The translations under genes and the position numbers were made by a program. Under the pieces are notes generated by a model. That model was not told the DNA's origin and ran no database searches. It saw only the letters and a program-made list of their open reading frames with translations. From assembly GCA_913060845.1 (NCBI GenBank), contig CAJXVF010000084.1, positions 1 to 8,036 of the forward strand: a stretch of DNA of 8,036 nucleotides, written 5' to 3'. This DNA is from an uncultured Alphaproteobacteria bacterium. Its GTDB lineage: Bacteria; Pseudomonadota; Alphaproteobacteria; Bin95. The stretch's first letter is position 1; every line of letters starts with the position of its first letter. Below are positions 6,462 to 8,036 of this stretch, one piece after another.

Positions 6462-6515
6462 CCAGCTCTGGAACAATCTGCGACGCTACCAAATTCAATT
6501 CCGGAAGCCCATATT

Positions 6516-7361
6516 CTAAGCCACCGCTTCGATCAGCCCCTGCTTCTGGTCGAGCCAGCGTAGAGCGTCGTCCATGCGGCGGGGGGTTATCATTACGGTG
6601 CGGTCGGCACCGGCGTCTGCGTAGCGCTTTATCAGGTCATCATCTTTGGCGTTGAAAGCGAAGACGGAGATTGAGATGCTGGCGGGGTCGCGGCCTGCGT
6701 CTGCCGCTTTTTGCTTCAGCGCTTTGATCATAGGCGGCAGGTCGTCCACCAGCACGTCGATGGGAATCCATCCGTCCGCATAGCGCACCACTCGGTCTAG
6801 CGTTTTGGGGCGCGCGCCACCGATCACGATGGGCGGGCCGCCGGTCTGCGATGGCTTCGGATTCGAGATGATGCTCTTGAAATTGGCGAATTCGCCGTCA
6901 TAGCTGGCTTCTTCATCGCGCCAGATGACCTTCATGGCCTCGCACCGCTCGCGGAGCGCTTTCCAGCGGCGGCTATACGGGACGCCGTGGTTTTCGCATT
7001 CGTCCTGGTTCCACCCGGCACCTACACCTAAAACCACGCGTCCGTTCGAGAGGTAATCCAGCGTAGCGACGGTTTTCGCGAGCGTAATTGGATGATGCTG
7101 CGGCACAAGTGCGATGCCAGTGCCGAGCTTGATCCGGCTGGTTGCCCCCGCCGCCGCCATCAATGAAACGAACGGGTCCGCCATATGGTAATACGGCTTT
7201 GGCAAAGGACCGCCGCCCGGATAAGGCGTGATCCGGCTGGTTGGGATATGGGTGTGTTCGCCAACCCAAAAGCTTTCGAACCCGCGCTCCTCAACCGCGC
7301 GGGCCAGGTCATCAGGCCGCGCACCGTATTCAACATTGTAGCTGAAGAAACCTAGGTCCAT
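6516..7361 (-). CDS. LLM-class F420/FMN-dependent oxidoreductase
   Basis: A 281-residue luciferase-like monooxygenase superfamily protein, a TIM-barrel flavin or deazaflavin oxidoreductase. It matches the Rv2161c-type subfamily: EHTHIPTS at residues 35-42, TPYPGGGPLPKPYY at 45-58, DPFVSLMAAAGATSRIKLGTGIALVPQHHP at 62-91, LDYLSNGRVVLGVGAGWNQDE at 101-121 and GGPPIVIGGARPKTLDR at 174-190. Such proteins are often annotated as F420-dependent, but FMN use is also possible; no F420 biosynthesis gene is in the window, so the cofactor and substrate stay open. ATG 7361 has AAGGA 7 bases upstream. The gene starts 21 bases after the epimerase stop on the same strand, suggesting cotranscription, and converges with fic across 54 bases. 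It is complete and of normal length. Confidence 0.9.
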   Translation of the reverse strand: MDLGFFSYNVEYGARPDDLARAVEERGFESFWVGEHTHIPTSRITPYPGGGPLPKPYYHMADPFVSLMAAAGATSRIKLGTGIALVPQHHPITLAKTVATLDYLSNGRVVLGVGAGWNQDECENHGVPYSRRWKALRERCEAMKVIWRDEEASYDGEFANFKSIISNPKPSQTGGPPIVIGGARPKTLDRVVRYADGWIPIDVLVDDLPPMIKALKQKAADAGRDPASISISVFAFNAKDDDLIKRYADAGADRTVMITPRRMDDALRWLDQKQGLIEAVA

Positions 7362-7382
7362 CGCTCCATCCTTCCCGTGTAG

Positions 7383-7990
7383 TCAGGTTTTCCAGTATCC
7401 GTGCGTTGAGTCTGCCCAATCGAGGAAGCCCTTGGCGGAATCAAGCGCAGACATATCCAGCGTTACGCCAATATCATCACGCAACCTGGCGCAGCCAAGG
7501 GGCCGACGATCTAGATCACCGTGGACATCCACATTGGCGACCTCACCCGTTTCAGCCATATGCCACTTGAGACTAGGGCGCGCCTCCACCAAGGCATTCA
7601 GCCAATCCGCGACAGTCCATTCATAGCCGCAGGAGATGTTGTACAGCGGGTGGTTGGGGCGTTTTGCTGTCAATAAGCCCAGAATAGCACGCGCGATTTC
7701 CTGGCTATCCGTCCAGTCGCGGGTGCAGGCGCGTGGCAATATCGCCTCGCCGCCAGTCAGCATGATCCGGGCGGCTTGCAGGTGTGGAGAAAGCGTATCG
7801 CGGCGGCCTGTATCCCGCTCCCAGGGTCCATAAACGCCGGAAAGGCGGACACTGAACATGTCCATGTCCCAAAGCTTGGCCAAGCGCGCAACAATGCCTT
7901 CGCTCGCCAGCTTGGAGACGCCATAGAGGCTGTCTGGCTTCGGCCAGGTCTCGTCCTCAATCATTGGCCCCGTGCCTTCGAACCCAGAAG
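7383..7990 (-). CDS. NAD-dependent epimerase/dehydratase, N-terminus missing
   Basis: An open frame of 201 visible residues enters from the contig end at 7990 and stops with TGA at 7383. It is an extended short-chain dehydrogenase/reductase, the family of NAD(P)-linked sugar-nucleotide epimerases and related enzymes. Visible are YGVSK at fragment residues 22-26 (catalytic YxxxK, Tyr and Lys present), RLSGVYGPWERD just after (family block R.xxVYGP) and RDWTDSQEIARAI (late helix). The first roughly 100 residues with the GxxGxxG nucleotide-binding loop are lost. A start at ATG 7964 must not be used: the frame continues upstream to the insert end and that Met lies inside the conserved core. The substrate cannot be told. 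It lies just upstream of the LLM oxidoreductase gene and probably shares its transcript. Confidence 0.88.
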
Positions 7991-8036
7991 CTGTCTCTTA
8001 TACACATCTGACGCTGCCGACGAATAGAGAGGTGTA
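7991..8036 (-). other. Nextera Read 1 adapter with i5 index, not genomic
   Basis: Positions 7991-8009 are the reverse complement of the Tn5 mosaic end, 8010-8023 of the Read 1 adapter core, 8024-8031 (ATAGAGAG) of i5 index CTCTCTAT, and 8032-8036 (GTGTA) the start of the P5 part. It mirrors the left contig end. Frames running into it give the well-known artefact peptide CLLYTSDAADE. Confidence 0.99.

Noticed and set aside
6462..6515. Bidirectional terminator between fic and the oxidoreductase gene
   Set aside because: Only a 4-base CCAG/CTGG arm pair and a TTCCGGAA palindrome are seen, neither followed by a T run.
7383..7964. Epimerase as a complete 193-residue protein starting at Met 7964
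   Set aside because: The frame stays open to the insert end and the Met lies in the middle of the conserved core; the nucleotide-binding part is missing, so this is a truncation.
7776..8027. Plus-strand open frame ending in CLLYTSDAADE
   Set aside because: Its end is translated adapter and the rest is antisense to the epimerase gene.
1..8036. Terminal inverted repeats that look like a Tn5-type transposon spanning the whole contig
   Set aside because: The repeats are the synthetic Nextera adapter joined to the mosaic end, with an i5 index and P5 bases; no transposase is encoded between them.

Overview
The window is an assembled contig from an alphaproteobacterium of unknown genus, probably from a shotgun or metagenomic library. 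Both ends are Nextera (Tn5) library adapter rather than genome: positions 1-37 and 7991-8036, each carrying remnants of the same i5 index. The real insert is therefore about 38-7990. The class-level call rests on the tight argD-argF-hslO order, which is common in Alphaproteobacteria, on the RecX type, and on roughly 55-60% GC. No gene allows a finer placement.

Left part, minus strand (38-3533, read right to left): argD (acetylornithine aminotransferase), argF (ornithine carbamoyltransferase), hslO (Hsp33 redox chaperone) and a truncated lipoprotein gene. argD and argF overlap by an ATGA, argF and hslO are 36 bases apart, and hslO overlaps the lipoprotein gene by 29 bases, so this looks like one operon. 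A strong sigma70-like promoter (TTGACA, 17 bases, TTAATA) lies about 75 bases upstream of argD, and the leader it would produce can fold into a two-tier hairpin just before the argD ribosome binding site.

Middle, plus strand (3653-5524): a recX-type gene divergent from argD, then a PaaK-like phenylacetate-CoA ligase family gene. Two small inverted repeats lie between them, and one overlaps the ligase ribosome binding region.

Fic module, plus strand (5525-6461): a 58-residue antitoxin-like ORF, easily missed because of its size and GTG start, followed by a Fic-domain protein with an intact HPFSDGNGRTSR motif. The small protein carries NTKFEN, which resembles the Fic inhibitory motif [S/T]xxxE[G/N] but has Asn in the first position. 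The gene pair has lower GC (about 50% by hand count of the fic gene, against about 60% in the next gene). A palindrome overlapping a TTGACA box precedes it. It looks like an inserted class I Fic toxin-antitoxin cassette and is the most interesting part of the window.

Right part, minus strand (6516-7990): an NAD-dependent epimerase/dehydratase cut off at its N-terminus by the contig end, followed 21 bases later by a luciferase-like (LLM) F420/FMN-dependent oxidoreductase, probably cotranscribed. No tRNA, rRNA, CRISPR array, insertion sequence or confident intrinsic terminator was seen. The longest gene-free stretches are 3534-3652 (119 bases), 4190-4285 (96) and 5525-5600 (76).
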